From Anaeroglomus sp964550565 (GTDB lineage: Bacteria; Planctomycetota; Phycisphaerae; Sedimentisphaerales; Anaerohalosphaeraceae), in the NCBI GenBank assembly GCA_964550565.1, contig CAZKAI010000165.1:1-7548 (forward strand): a stretch of DNA of 7,548 nucleotides, written 5' to 3'. This document shows positions 1 to 6,300 of this stretch, one piece after another. Made by a program: the position numbers and the translations under genes. The notes under the pieces were generated by a model, which saw nothing but the letters and a program-made list of their open reading frames with translations, did no database searches and was not told the origin of the DNA. Position 1 is the stretch's first letter; the number at the start of each line of letters is the position of its first letter.

Positions 1-2237
1 CCGTTAAAGGCTTTTCGCATGGTGCCCTGATGCGGTTCGTGGCTGGCGGGGTTGGCGTTATCCAGGCCGATGATGGCGGCGGGGCCGGACAGGGTGAAGG
101 TGACAAGATGTTCTGCGTCGGGGATGCGGATGCCGGCGGCGTCCACGATGCGGAATTCGACATGGCAGATGTCTTTGCCGTCGGCGGCAAGGGAGTCGGC
201 GTCACAGACCATTTCGATTGCGGCGGGCTTGCCGGGAGTCTGGAGACAGTACTCACTGACGGAGGAGCCGTTCTTGCGGCCCACGACCTTGAGGGTGCCG
301 GGCTGGAAGGGGACTTGCCAGCTTAAAGCACGCTGGCGTGCTTCGAAATAGGGCTTTGTGCCGAGAGAGACATCATTGAGGAACAATTCAACTTCGTCGC
401 AGTTGGTGTAGCAGATGACGCGGACGGTTTTGCCGGGCCAGTTCCAGTGCTGCTGCACTTGACGGCCGAAACGGGGCTGGCCGGATTCGGGCATTTCCTG
501 ACAGGCGACATAGACCATCGGTTCGGCGGCCCAGAGGCTCTGGCGGAACCAGCCCTGCGGCTTTTTGAATCCGCACAGGTCGTAGAGGCTGCGGTCCCAG
601 TGCTTGAGTGGCCATGCGGAGGCTTCCCCGAGATAGTCGATACCGGTCCAGAGGAACTGACCGCTGATGTAATCGTTGTTGACGACGGCTTCCCAGGCAT
701 TCAGCGAAATGCTGTTTTCACTGCCTATCAGGCAGCGTTTGGGATACGTGGTGTGGTCTTCGGGGTAGCGCTGTTCCTGATAATTGTAGCCGACTACGTC
801 GAGGATGTCTCCAAAACCGACGGCGTTGGACATCGGGGCGTTGGCCAGGGCGGCGGTGACGGGGCGGGTGGTGTCAATGGCTTTGACGGCTTCGACCAGG
901 CGCGTACCGTAGCGGGTCAGGTCTGAAGCAGGCGGATTGCCGGGGCGGTAATCGTTGCCCAGTACCGGGTGGGAGAAGGGGTCATTGGCGTAGTCGATTT
1001 CGTTGCCGATGCTCCAGAGGATGATGCTGGGATGGTTGCGGTCGCGGCGGACCATGTCCTGAATGTCGCGGACGGCCCATTCCTCGAAGGCTTCGTTGTA
1101 GCCGGCACGGCTGGGGGTGCCTTTGTTCCAGCCGGCGACCCATTTGTTCTTGCCGGGGGTGAATTCGTCGAAGGCCTCATTCATCACGAGAAAACCCATG
1201 CGGTCGCATAAATCCAGAAATTCAGGGGCGGGCGGATTGTGGCTGCAGCGGATGGCGTTGGCGCCGATTTCCTTCATGGCGGCCAGCCGGCGAACCCACA
1301 TTTTTTCGGGCACGGCGGCGCCGACGCAGCCGGCGTCATGGTGCAGGCAGACGCCTTTGATTTTCATATTGACACCGTTGAGGAAGAAGCCCTCGTCCGG
1401 GTCGAAGCGGAAGGTACGGATGCCAAAGGGCGTTGTGGTATTGTCGATGGTCCGGCCATTGACGGCGACGGTGCTGTGCAGGGTGTACATCGCGGGATTG
1501 TCGGGCGACCAGAGGGCGGGATTTTTGACCGAGAGTTCCCGGCTGAGGGTCTGGCTCTGGCCGTCGGCAAGGGATTGCTCGGCTTTGGCAAGGGCGACGA
1601 TACGGCGGTCCGGATCCTCAACGGTCAACGTCAGGGTCAGAGTCTGGTCGGCGGTGGAGGAATTGGTCAGTGTGGTTTGGACCTGAACCGCGGCAAGCTG
1701 TTCGTTAACGGTGGGGGTGGTGACGAAGGTGCCGCAGTAGTCGATGCAAAGCGGGTCAGTGATGCACAGGCGGGTGTGGCGATAGATGCCCGAGCCGGTG
1801 TACCAGCGGGAGTCGGCAAATTCCGAATGATCCACGCGGACGGCCAGAACATTCTCGGTATTGCCGAATCGCAGATGCGGGGTCAGGTCGTATTGGAAGC
1901 TGATGTAGCCGAAGGGGCGTTTGCCAAGGGACTGGCCGTTGAGCCAGACTTCGGAGTTGTTATAGATGCCGTCAAACTCGATGGCGATGCGTTTGGATTG
2001 CAGGTCACTGTCCAGGCGGAATGTCTTGCGGTACCAGCCGATGCCGCCGGGCAGGTAGCCTGTGCCGCTGGCCCACTGGTCGCTGTAGGGGCCTTCGATG
2101 CTCCAGTCGTGGGGGATATTGATATCGCGCCAGTTGCTGTCGTCGAATTCAATGGCCTGAGCGCTGGCGGGGTCGGCTTTGATGAATTTCCAGTCAAAGT
2201 CGAAATCGCGGTAGAGGCGGGCAGTTTTCGGGGCACA
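1..2237 (-). CDS. GH2 beta-galactosidase (DUF4982 type), partial at both ends
   Basis: This is a glycoside hydrolase family 2 enzyme, expected to release terminal beta-galactose (or a related beta-sugar) from oligosaccharides outside the cytoplasm. The frame is open for 745 codons with no stop; the start lies in the assembly gap and the end lies beyond the window. Numbering from the gap edge, a sugar-binding jelly-roll domain spans about 1-160 (IPHDW at 41-45, DSRWYTGSGIYR at 142-153). An Ig-like domain covers about 165-275 and the TIM barrel about 280-560. The acid/base is Glu413 in WSIGNEID and the likely nucleophile is Glu507 in LIGSEN. RCSHNPP at 330-336 is the usual barrel signature. A DUF4982-like domain follows (about 570-630, HWNWPGKTVRV and VELFLNDVSLG), then a Glyco_hydro2_C5-like Ig domain (about 670 to the end, GLDNANPASHEP). 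It lies downstream of GH30 on the same strand. Galactose specificity is inferred from subfamily architecture; other beta-glycosides remain possible. Confidence 0.93.
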
Positions 2238-2337
2238 NNNNNNNNNNNNNNNNNNNNNNNNNNNNNNNNNNNNNNNNNNNNNNNNNNNNNNNNNNNNNNN
2301 NNNNNNNNNNNNNNNNNNNNNNNNNNNNNNNNNNNNN
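2238..2337. other. Assembly gap (100 N)
   Basis: Exactly 100 undetermined bases. A round 100 is the customary placeholder for a scaffold gap of unknown size. The gap hides the C-terminus of the GH30 gene and the start of the GH2 gene. The 2194-3621 reading frame that appears to continue through it is an artefact, because the GH2 protein continues in a different frame on the far side. Confidence 0.97.
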
Positions 2338-3621
2338 GAATGCGGGCTGTTTACCGGGATTGACGGCGTAGAGAACAATCGAGCCGTCAGTATTTTTGAA
2401 TGCGACAGTGCGGATATCGCTGTCGCTGGAGTCGATTCGGACAGCGCCGGGACGCAGGAATTTACTGGCATGGCCGAGGGCGTAATAATGCGGGCGAGGC
2501 GAGACCTGCCGCGTGGATTGATTGATCGTCACGACGCCGTAGCAGGTATCGCAGCCGCCGGGGATTTTCGGGCCGTTCTTTTCATCGAGGACGAGGTTCC
2601 ATTTGATGATGGTTTTGGCCCAGTGCCGCAGGGTATCGACTATAAATACACCTTTTCGGATCAGGTCGGCCTCGAAGCCGCGGTCATTCCATGTGCCGTC
2701 GGAGCCTTCGGTGAAGTAGAGGGCTTTGTCTGGGAAGGCATCATGCACGGTGGACTGGGCGGAAATTTTGCCGGCATAATGATGGAATGCTGTGCCGGCG
2801 ATATAGGGCCGGACGTTCGGGTCGGACAGCACCGCGATGGGGTACTCCGGATGGTCCCAGTTGTGATCCCAGATGAGGATTTTGGCGGAAATGTTATTTT
2901 TAGTAAAGGCCATGCCCATTTCTTTAACCAGTTGGGCCTGTTCGGCCGGTTCCATCCGGCAGCCGGCATAGGATTTGGGTTCGTAATAAGGTTCATTCTG
3001 TGGCGTGACTGCATCAATTGGGATTCCATGAGCGGTGTAGGCCTGAATGAATTTCACGAAGTAGTTGGCGTAGGTGGTGTACACATCGTCTTTCAGATGC
3101 CCTGAGCCAATCAGGCCGGTGGTTTTCATCCATGTCGGCGGGCTCCAGGGGCTGGCCATGATGCGGATATTGGGATTGATGGCTTGGATTTCCTTGAGCG
3201 TGGGGATGATATACTCTTCATCATAGGCGATGGAAAAGTGCTTCAGGTCGTAGTCGGCGGCTACCCCCGCGGGAAGGTCGTTATAGCTGTATTCCTTGAG
3301 GCGGAAATCCGAAGCCCCCATGGGCTGACGCAGGTAATTTAAGCCGATGCCTTGAACCGGGTCAAACAGGTCGGTCAGGACGGCCTTGCGTTCGTCTGCA
3401 TTGAGGAATTTATAAAGCAGCCATGCGGACGAGTCGGTTAAGGAGGCCCCGAACCCTTCGATTTCCTGAAATGTGTTCGCATGATTAATGCTGATGGTAA
3501 CGGGGCTGGACGGTTTCTGCGGAGTACTGCCCGAATCGGCACCGTAACACATGGAGGCTAAGAGAAACAATGAAATCACTGTTACGGCGACCGATACACG
3601 GGTCTTCATTCTTTTTGACAT
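2338..3621 (-). CDS. Secreted GH30 glycosidase (glucosylceramidase / beta-1,6-glucanase-like), C-terminus lost in gap
   Basis: This is a retaining beta-glycosidase of family GH30, a clan GH-A (beta/alpha)8 barrel; bacterial members of the GH30_1/GH30_3 type cleave beta-1,6-glucan or glucosyl linkages. 428 codons are visible. Residues 1-28 form a Sec signal peptide (MSKRMKTR basic stretch, hydrophobic VAVTVISLFLLASM), so the enzyme is exported. FQEIEGFGASLTDSSAWLL at 51-69 is the GH30 entry motif. ASPWSPPTWMK lies at 156-166. The acid/base is Glu210 in TPQNEP and the nucleophile is Glu305 in LYFTEGS. A GGCDTCYG cysteine pair (357, 360) is present, and a beta-sandwich segment (about 385-428) runs into the gap. 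Family length suggests that about 30-45 residues are missing. The start at 3621 has an AGGA ribosome site 7 nt upstream; Met5 has no comparable site. It has its own predicted promoter and is co-directional with GH2. Substrate is not certain: beta-1,6-glucan, laminarin branches and other beta-glucosides are all possible. Confidence 0.93.
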
Positions 3622-3641
3622 AGCTGCATCCTGAATACGGA

Positions 3642-3660
3642 CGAATCCATTGGTTATTCG
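3642..3660. repeat. Operator-like inverted repeat at the predicted GH30 transcription start
   Basis: CGAAT (3642-3646) and ATTCG (3656-3660) form a perfect 5-bp inverted repeat with a 9-base spacer, and an offset CCA-T-TGG palindrome lies within the spacer. The element sits just downstream of the predicted -10 box, over the expected transcription start and early leader of the GH30 gene, where a repressor would act. The arms are short, so chance is a real alternative. Confidence 0.25.
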
Positions 3661-3668
3661 ATGCTCCC

Positions 3669-3697
3669 ATCATATCAGAGATGCGGAACAATTACAA
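3669..3697 (-). promoter_or_regulatory. Sigma-70-like promoter for the GH30 gene
   Basis: On the minus strand, TTGTAA (3692-3697, 4 of 6 matches to TTGACA) is separated by 17 bases from TATGAT (3669-3674, 5 of 6 matches to TATAAT). Transcription would start near 3662, giving a leader of about 40 bases before the GH30 ATG. The promoter lies in the 96-bp gap after the upstream membrane-protein gene, so GH30 could be transcribed independently of it. Confidence 0.5.
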
Positions 3698-3717
3698 CCA
3701 GGCAGGCGAATTTAGGC

Positions 3718-4380
3718 TCAAAAAAGTCCAGAGATAATCTGAATCAATTTGATATAGGCGTTGCCCCAGGCATCCTGTCGCAGAAACTGAGTGGGGCTGT
3801 TGAGGTCGCCGATGAAGGGCCGCAGGATCCAGCCCATCTGGATGCCGACAAAGGCGTAAATAATCAGCCAGGCCAGCAGGGTGATGCGGTGGCGCGGATT
3901 TTTCTGTATCAGGGGACGTGATACATTCAGAAGGATGGTTTGTGCCAGGATACTGGAGCCGCCGAAAATCACGGCGTTGAACAAAATGGCAGCGTTGTAG
4001 TTATCAAATGAGATATACCAGAACAGCGTCAGGGGACTCAGGGACGACAGGATGATGGTTAAGCCGGCCTGGGTCGCAAGCAAGGCTCGCAGGGAACGGA
4101 CAAAATCATCACGCAATCCCAGCAGGGTATTGAGCACGAAGAAAAACGGCAGACTCAGTCCGAACGAAGCCAGCAGCAGCAGGGGGACTTTGAGGGCTGA
4201 ATAGACAAGCTGCAGAAAGCGATGACCATAGATGAGCGAATATAAACCCATGACCGCCCCGTAGAGGCAGCCAAAGAAAAATAAGACAGTCAAAATTCCT
4301 GCAAACTGCCCTCTGGACGTGCGGCCGTCTGGAGTGCCTGCATATCCTCGCAAAATCTGATCGGCCCGTTCCAGGAGCAT
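3718..4380 (-). CDS. Multi-pass membrane protein of unknown function, second of a tandem paralogue pair
   Basis: I do not recognise a named family. The 220-residue protein begins with a short cytoplasmic segment carrying ADQILRGY (6-13). Five hydrophobic segments follow, at about 27-51, 62-84, 95-121, 129-152 and 167-186. It ends with VGIQMGWILRPFIG (178-191) and a short polar tail. The upstream neighbour carries the same two terminal motifs and a similar hydrophobic pattern, so the two genes are paralogues, most likely a tandem duplication. A longer frame begins at 4470 but would overlap the neighbour by 70 bases and add a non-homologous leader. The ATG at 4380 has a GGGAG site 9 nt upstream and leaves a 20-base intergenic gap, which suggests co-transcription. 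There is no enzymatic motif, lipobox or solute-carrier signature, and nothing shows a function. The protein is very probably in the inner membrane. Confidence 0.85.
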   Translation of the reverse strand: MLLERADQILRGYAGTPDGRTSRGQFAGILTVLFFFGCLYGAVMGLYSLIYGHRFLQLVYSALKVPLLLLASFGLSLPFFFVLNTLLGLRDDFVRSLRALLATQAGLTIILSSLSPLTLFWYISFDNYNAAILFNAVIFGGSSILAQTILLNVSRPLIQKNPRHRITLLAWLIIYAFVGIQMGWILRPFIGDLNSPTQFLRQDAWGNAYIKLIQIISGLF

Positions 4381-4389
4381 GGTTTGCGA

Positions 4390-4394
4390 CTCCC
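4390..4394 (-). promoter_or_regulatory. Ribosome binding site deciding the start of the second membrane protein
   Basis: GGGAG on the minus strand lies 9 nt before the ATG at 4380. It lies in the 20-base gap between the two membrane genes and favours this start over the upstream ATG at 4470. Confidence 0.6.
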
Positions 4395-4400
4395 GCTGAT

Positions 4401-5237
4401 TTATGAAAACATATTCTGAAGGGCCTGGAGTACAGCCATGAAGAAATTGCCTTCCCGGTGACGCAGCCATTCAAACGGCAGATGAGGACTTCCAATGAAC
4501 GGCCTGAGTACCCAGCTCATCTGGGCCCCGACGAGTGCGAACACGATTGTCCAGACACGAAAAATGCTTTTAGCCTTACGATCGGTCGGGGCAATATGTT
4601 CCAGCGGCCCAATAAGCGGTTTGATTGAGCTTTTACCGTCCGGGGATGGGGGCACTGAAATGGTTATTTCCGGTACCTTGGGAGCGTACATAGCAGCGGT
4701 TTCCTGGGGTTGCGAAAGGATTAACCGATTGAGAGTTCGCAGCAGAAAGGCAAGGCCCAGAGAGCCGCCTACCGTGCAGACAGCGACATTCAGCAACTGC
4801 ATAAAGGAATAGCTTGTGGTGCACAGGGAAAAGAAAATGACTATCGGCCCCAGCGAAGCCAGGACTGCAATCAGGACACCCAGCGTAGCAACTAAAAGAC
4901 GAAGCACCGACATCAGCGACAGCCGGGAGCCATTGAGGGCATTAAAAACGTATAATGACGGAAGGGTAATCAGCAGCGTCAGCGTAAACAGCAGCGGCAT
5001 TTTCACGGCACTGGCCAGGGTCTGCATCCATGCGTCTTTGAGGGTCAGGACAGCGTCTTTATCCAGCGGGTGGAGCAGGTTGAAAGAGCCCATGCAGGCT
5101 CCAAAAAAGGCGCTGAATAAAACCAGACAAACACACAGACCTGCGATAGGGATATCGAACTGACTGTCCTTCAATAAAGCAGGTTTCGTCGCTTCGCCGC
5201 GTAAAATCTGATCTAACTGCTTGAGCCATTTCAGCAT
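4401..5237 (-). CDS. Multi-pass membrane protein of unknown function, first of a tandem paralogue pair
   Basis: No named family is recognised. The 278-residue protein has an amphipathic N-terminus (MLKWLKQLDQILRGE, 1-15), then hydrophobic segments at about 31-55, 79-101, 113-137 and 148-170. A soluble, Pro-rich linker covers about 172-225, and a fifth hydrophobic segment at about 228-246 runs into VGAQMSWVLRPFIG (236-249). LDQILRG and the QM-x-W-x-LRPFIG block match the downstream gene, so the two are paralogues; the linker is absent from that copy. The start at 5237 was chosen over the ATG at 5252 because a perfect GGAGG lies 5 nt upstream of it, inside the longer frame. A near-consensus promoter precedes the gene, and its partner follows after 20 bases. 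An inner-membrane location is likely. The role is unknown; membrane organisation, transport or signalling cannot be distinguished from sequence. Confidence 0.88.
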   Translation of the reverse strand: MLKWLKQLDQILRGEATKPALLKDSQFDIPIAGLCVCLVLFSAFFGACMGSFNLLHPLDKDAVLTLKDAWMQTLASAVKMPLLFTLTLLITLPSLYVFNALNGSRLSLMSVLRLLVATLGVLIAVLASLGPIVIFFSLCTTSYSFMQLLNVAVCTVGGSLGLAFLLRTLNRLILSQPQETAAMYAPKVPEITISVPPSPDGKSSIKPLIGPLEHIAPTDRKAKSIFRVWTIVFALVGAQMSWVLRPFIGSPHLPFEWLRHREGNFFMAVLQALQNMFS

Positions 5238-5242
5238 AAACA

Positions 5243-5247
5243 CCTCC
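5243..5247 (-). promoter_or_regulatory. Perfect Shine-Dalgarno GGAGG deciding the start of the first membrane protein
   Basis: GGAGG on the minus strand lies 5 nt upstream of the ATG at 5237. It lies within the alternative five-codon extension from 5252, which therefore is probably untranslated leader. Confidence 0.75.
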
Positions 5248-5282
5248 GTCATTGTGAATACTGATTTCCTGGATTCCTTCAG

Positions 5283-5321
5283 GATAATATCTTATTGATG
5301 ATAAAGTGTCAAGATAATGTC
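5283..5321. repeat. GATAA-type repeats around the membrane-operon promoter
   Basis: GATAATATC (5283-5291, a perfect palindrome around its central A) and GATAATGTC (5313-5321) match at 8 of 9 positions and start 30 bases apart. A related GATAAAGTGTC lies at 5300-5310. They bracket and overlap the -10 and -35 boxes, so they could be regulator sites. The AT-rich setting makes coincidence plausible. Confidence 0.3.
5284..5312 (-). promoter_or_regulatory. Near-consensus sigma-70 promoter for the membrane-protein pair
   Basis: On the minus strand a perfect TTGACA (5307-5312) is followed after exactly 17 bases by TATTAT (5284-5289, 5 of 6 matches to TATAAT). Upstream of the -35 (5313-5335) the DNA is A/T-rich with short A and T tracts, like an UP element. 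Transcription would begin near 5277, leaving a leader of about 40 bases. This is the strongest promoter visible in the window. Confidence 0.75.
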
Positions 5322-5343
5322 TAAAATATTATTTTGGGAGAAA

Positions 5344-6108
5344 TTACGGCCGCATGAGAATACCGCCGTTGACGGCGATGTATTCGCCGGTGATGAAAGC
5401 GGCGGCCTCATTGCTCGCCAGAAACAGGATCGCTTTTGCGACATCCTCGGCGGTCCCATTGCGTCCGAGGGGTGTTTCGGCGGCCATCTTCTTTTTGCGT
5501 TCGGGCGTGGAAAACTGCTCGTGGAAGCGGGTCTCGATGAGGCCGGGCATGACGCTGTTGACGCGGATGCCGAAGGGAGCGAATTCTTTAGCCATCGCCA
5601 GGGTCAGAGTAGCTACCGCGGCCTTGGCGGCTGCGTAGATGCCGGAACCGCCGCCTCCGCCATTATGCCCGGCGATGGAGCCGATATTGACGATATTGCC
5701 GCGTGATTTTTTTAGATAAGACAATGCGGCCTGGGTGACGAGGAAGACGCTTTTGGTGTTTGTATCGAAGACATTATCGAAAAATTCCACGGACGAATCG
5801 GCGATATTAACCCGCTGGAGCATGGTGCCGGCGTTGTTGACCAGAATGTCAATGTCGCCTGCCTGGTCGGCAAAGCGGTTGACCATCTCCGCGGCCTGTT
5901 GGGGATTTCGCAGGTCTGCTTTGAGGAGCCAGCCATCGGACAGAGCCTTGACTTTGGCCAGGGTCTGGCGGGCGCCGTCTTCGGTCTGATTATAATGTAC
6001 GCCAACCAGAGCACCCTGCTGGGCAAAGAGCTCGGCGGTGGCCGCCCCGATACCGCTGCTGGAGCCGGTGACGAGTACTTTTTTGCCTTTTAAATCCTGA
6101 TAAAGCAT
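5344..6108 (-). CDS. Short-chain dehydrogenase/reductase (classical SDR)
   Basis: This is a 254-residue NAD(P)-dependent oxidoreductase with a complete classical SDR layout, in the usual length range for the family. The nucleotide-binding glycine motif is TGSSSGIG (14-21), followed by NNAG (91-94). The catalytic tetrad is Asn117, Ser144, Tyr158 and Lys162 (YAAAK). PG at 188-189 and a C-terminal ITGEYIAVNGG complete the fold. There is no signal peptide, so it acts in the cytoplasm. The start at 6108 has AAGGA 8 nt upstream. It resembles FabG, glucose 1-dehydrogenase and KduD-type enzymes. The nearby glycosidases make a sugar or sugar-acid substrate attractive, but the sequence does not prove it, and a fatty-acid role is possible. 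Cofactor choice is also unclear: no acidic residue sits clearly at the end of the second strand (GVHYNQT, 36-42). It stands divergent to the kinase gene across 192 bases. Confidence 0.93.
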   Translation of the reverse strand: MLYQDLKGKKVLVTGSSSGIGAATAELFAQQGALVGVHYNQTEDGARQTLAKVKALSDGWLLKADLRNPQQAAEMVNRFADQAGDIDILVNNAGTMLQRVNIADSSVEFFDNVFDTNTKSVFLVTQAALSYLKKSRGNIVNIGSIAGHNGGGGGSGIYAAAKAAVATLTLAMAKEFAPFGIRVNSVMPGLIETRFHEQFSTPERKKKMAAETPLGRNGTAEDVAKAILFLASNEAAAFITGEYIAVNGGILMRP

Positions 6109-6116
6109 GGTCGTTG

Positions 6117-6121
6117 TCCTT
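6117..6121 (-). promoter_or_regulatory. Ribosome binding site of the SDR gene
   Basis: AAGGA on the minus strand lies 8 nt upstream of the ATG at 6108 and supports that start. Confidence 0.65.
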
Positions 6122-6139
6122 AACTAAAGTGGTGCAATA

Positions 6140-6168
6140 ACCTTACAAGGCAGCGGGGCTGGTGTCAA
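6140..6168 (-). promoter_or_regulatory. Possible promoter for the SDR gene
   Basis: A perfect -35 TTGACA (6163-6168, minus strand) is followed after 17 bases by TAAGGT (6140-6145), which matches TATAAT at only 3 of 6 positions. A good -35 with a poor -10 suggests a weak or activator-dependent promoter, or a chance hexamer. Confidence 0.35.
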
Positions 6169-6225
6169 TCGAAAGTTTTGCCGGGGGCAGAGATGTCGAA
6201 GAAATCACAAAAAAACGTTTCTTTT

Positions 6226-6250
6226 TGCCACGGATAAACGTATAGTGGCA
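6226..6250. repeat. Inverted repeat TGCCAC-N13-GTGGCA in the divergent intergenic region
   Basis: Perfect 6-bp arms (6226-6231 and 6245-6250) are separated by 13 bases, spanning 25 bp. The element lies 51-75 bases before the kinase ATG and upstream of the SDR promoter region. It overlaps a -10-like TATAGT (6241-6246, plus strand). It could be an operator serving one or both divergent genes; a small hairpin is the alternative. Confidence 0.4.
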
Positions 6251-6282
6251 TCTTGTTTATACATAATTAAACGGACTGTTTT

Positions 6283-6286
6283 GGAG
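6283..6286 (+). promoter_or_regulatory. Weak, distant ribosome site before the kinase gene
   Basis: GGAG is the only purine-rich match upstream of the ATG at 6301, but it is 14 nt away, longer than usual. In-frame TAA at 6268 and the absence of ATG, GTG or TTG between it and 6301 leave no better upstream start. Confidence 0.35.
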
Positions 6287-6300
6287 ATAAAAAGCCGTCT

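Noticed and set aside
1239..2363. A long plus-strand open frame opposite the GH2 gene
   Set aside because: The minus strand encodes a full, motif-complete GH2 protein here. The plus-strand translation is low-complexity (rich in Gly, Ala, Val, Asp), runs through the N gap and has no recognisable domain.
2470..3105. A plus-strand open frame opposite the GH30 gene
   Set aside because: It lies fully inside the GH30 coding region, which has both catalytic glutamates and a signal peptide; the antisense frame shows no domain or convincing ribosome site.
3600..3621. Lipoprotein signal (LLASMC) in the GH30 leader
   Set aside because: Methionine immediately before the cysteine does not fit the lipobox, which needs Gly, Ala or Ser there; an ordinary Sec signal peptide cleaved near residue 28 is more likely.
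4381..4470. N-terminal extension of the second membrane protein from an ATG at 4470
   Set aside because: It would overlap the upstream gene by 70 bases and add a leader without similarity to the paralogue; the ATG at 4380 has a ribosome site and aligns with the paralogue's start.
5238..5252. Five-codon extension of the first membrane protein from an ATG at 5252
   Set aside because: The perfect GGAGG at 5243-5247 lies inside this extension and is ideally spaced for the ATG at 5237.
5323..5335. AT-only palindrome (AAAATA-T-TATTTT) after the SDR stop as a terminator
   Set aside because: It contains no G or C pairs, so the hairpin would be weak; it is better explained as A/T-rich DNA upstream of the strong promoter.
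6241..6246. TATAGT as the -10 box of a kinase promoter
   Set aside because: No acceptable -35 lies 16-18 bases upstream (the DNA there reads TTTCTT or similar), so I could not support a specific plus-strand promoter.
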